NCBI GenBank assembly: GCA_919902495.1
Contig: CAKKRC010000013.1
Location: 9,704-72,759 of the forward strand
DNA from: Nitrospiria bacterium
GTDB lineage: Bacteria; Nitrospirota; UBA9217
DNA length: 63,056 nucleotides
Direction: 5' to 3'
In this document: piece by piece, positions 62,960 through 63,056 of the stretch
How positions within the stretch are numbered: the first letter of the stretch is position 1
Layout: each line of letters begins with the position of its first letter
Made by a program: the position numbers and the translations under genes
The notes under the pieces: generated by a model
What the model was told of the DNA's origin: nothing
Seen by the model: the letters and a program-made list of their open reading frames with translations, nothing else
The model's database searches: none

Positions 62960-63056
62960 TCATTCCACGATATCCAGCTTGATCGACAGTTCCCGGAGCT
63001 GGACCGGCGTGACCCGTGACGGGGCCTCGGTCATGAGGCAGATCGCCTTCTGCGTC
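62960..63056 (-). CDS. aspS: Aspartyl-tRNA synthetase, C-terminal end (partial)
   Basis: Only the last 31 codons are in the window: T-Q-K-A-I-C-L-M-T-E-A-P-S-R-V, then Q-L-R-E-L-S-I-K-L and stop. This matches the conserved AspS ending (K-T-Q-K-A-x-C-L-M-T-x-A-P-S...Q-L-R-E-L). The bulk of the gene lies to the right of the window. AspS charges tRNA-Asp (and tRNA-Asn in non-discriminating forms). Confidence 0.88.
   Translation of the reverse strand, partial: TQKAICLMTEAPSRVTPVQLRELSIKLDIVE

Overview
The window looks like chromosome from an anaerobic, respiring, motile Gram-negative bacterium of the Desulfobacterota/Desulfuromonadia (Geobacter-like) or Nitrospirota type. The reasons are a recX-pilT-recA-thpR-cinA-pgpA run of the kind I associate with those groups, a 1100-residue c-type cytochrome carrying both CxxCH and CxxxxCH heme sites, two bacteriohemerythrins, many PAS/GGDEF/PilZ signalling proteins, and selenocysteine use. 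The lineage is an inference; no rRNA or tRNA gene is visible in the window.

Layout. 0-2 kb: a REP-associated (IS200/Y1) transposase between 29-bp inverted repeats, inserted in an SRPBCC gene and abutting a 55-bp piece of a second transposase copy. 2-8 kb: recX, pilT, recA, thpR, cinA, pgpA on the minus strand. 8-17 kb: STAS-like and HATPase regulators separated by an ORF6N gene, an HsdR-N-like protein, a GroES-like protein with a histone-H1-like tail, a Tat-exported FecR-like protein with a small diheme cytochrome, NmrA and PHP proteins, a response regulator-PilZ protein and a glnQ-type remnant. 17-24 kb: the multiheme cytochrome, a fused MFS/spermidine synthase, a zinc-ribbon protein and an outer-membrane barrel.

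24.5-28.1 kb is the centre of interest: a selenopeptide (RiPP) locus. Two short genes (called sbtA here) share a hydrophobic leader and carry three and two in-frame UGA codons in SGU/SSU contexts. Both end in the same hairpin with a GGUC loop exactly 21 nt after the last UGA, as expected of a bacterial SECIS. They are followed by a radical SAM/SPASM maturase (sbtM). On the other side of the locus, downstream of msrA, a 69-codon membrane-protein gene is crossed in frame by a UGA that is followed by a stem-loop with an AGGUC loop; it is a candidate further selenoprotein.

28-42 kb: an ASKHA/DUF4445 protein, a GxxExxY protein, YtxH, YkgJ and CBS proteins, an M28-PDZ peptidase, a six-PAS hybrid histidine kinase, a TolB-like lipoprotein and a GGDEF-EAL protein. 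42-49 kb: an accessory/defence-like island (single-chain nuclease-methyltransferase, DUF4062, homing-endonuclease-repeat protein, DUF4160/DUF2442 pair, DUF2281 antitoxin with a truncated MazF-like toxin). 49.4-57.4 kb: one 2670-codon ORF fusing an ETF:quinone-oxidoreductase-like module, two acyl-CoA-dehydrogenase-like modules, EtfB and EtfA, i.e. a whole electron-transfer route from acyl-CoA toward quinone in one chain. 57-63 kb: lipoproteins, two hemerythrins around a glycoside-hydrolase-like lipoprotein interrupted by UGA, a small zinc-ribbon gene also interrupted by UGA, and the 3' end of aspS.

A second theme is the abundance of short dispersed repeats (tandem heptamer-like tracts, palindromic MITE-like units). 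Many lie between genes, but several have been absorbed in frame into coding sequences (recX, thpR, the GroES-like gene, the HNR protein, and twice in the giant fusion).
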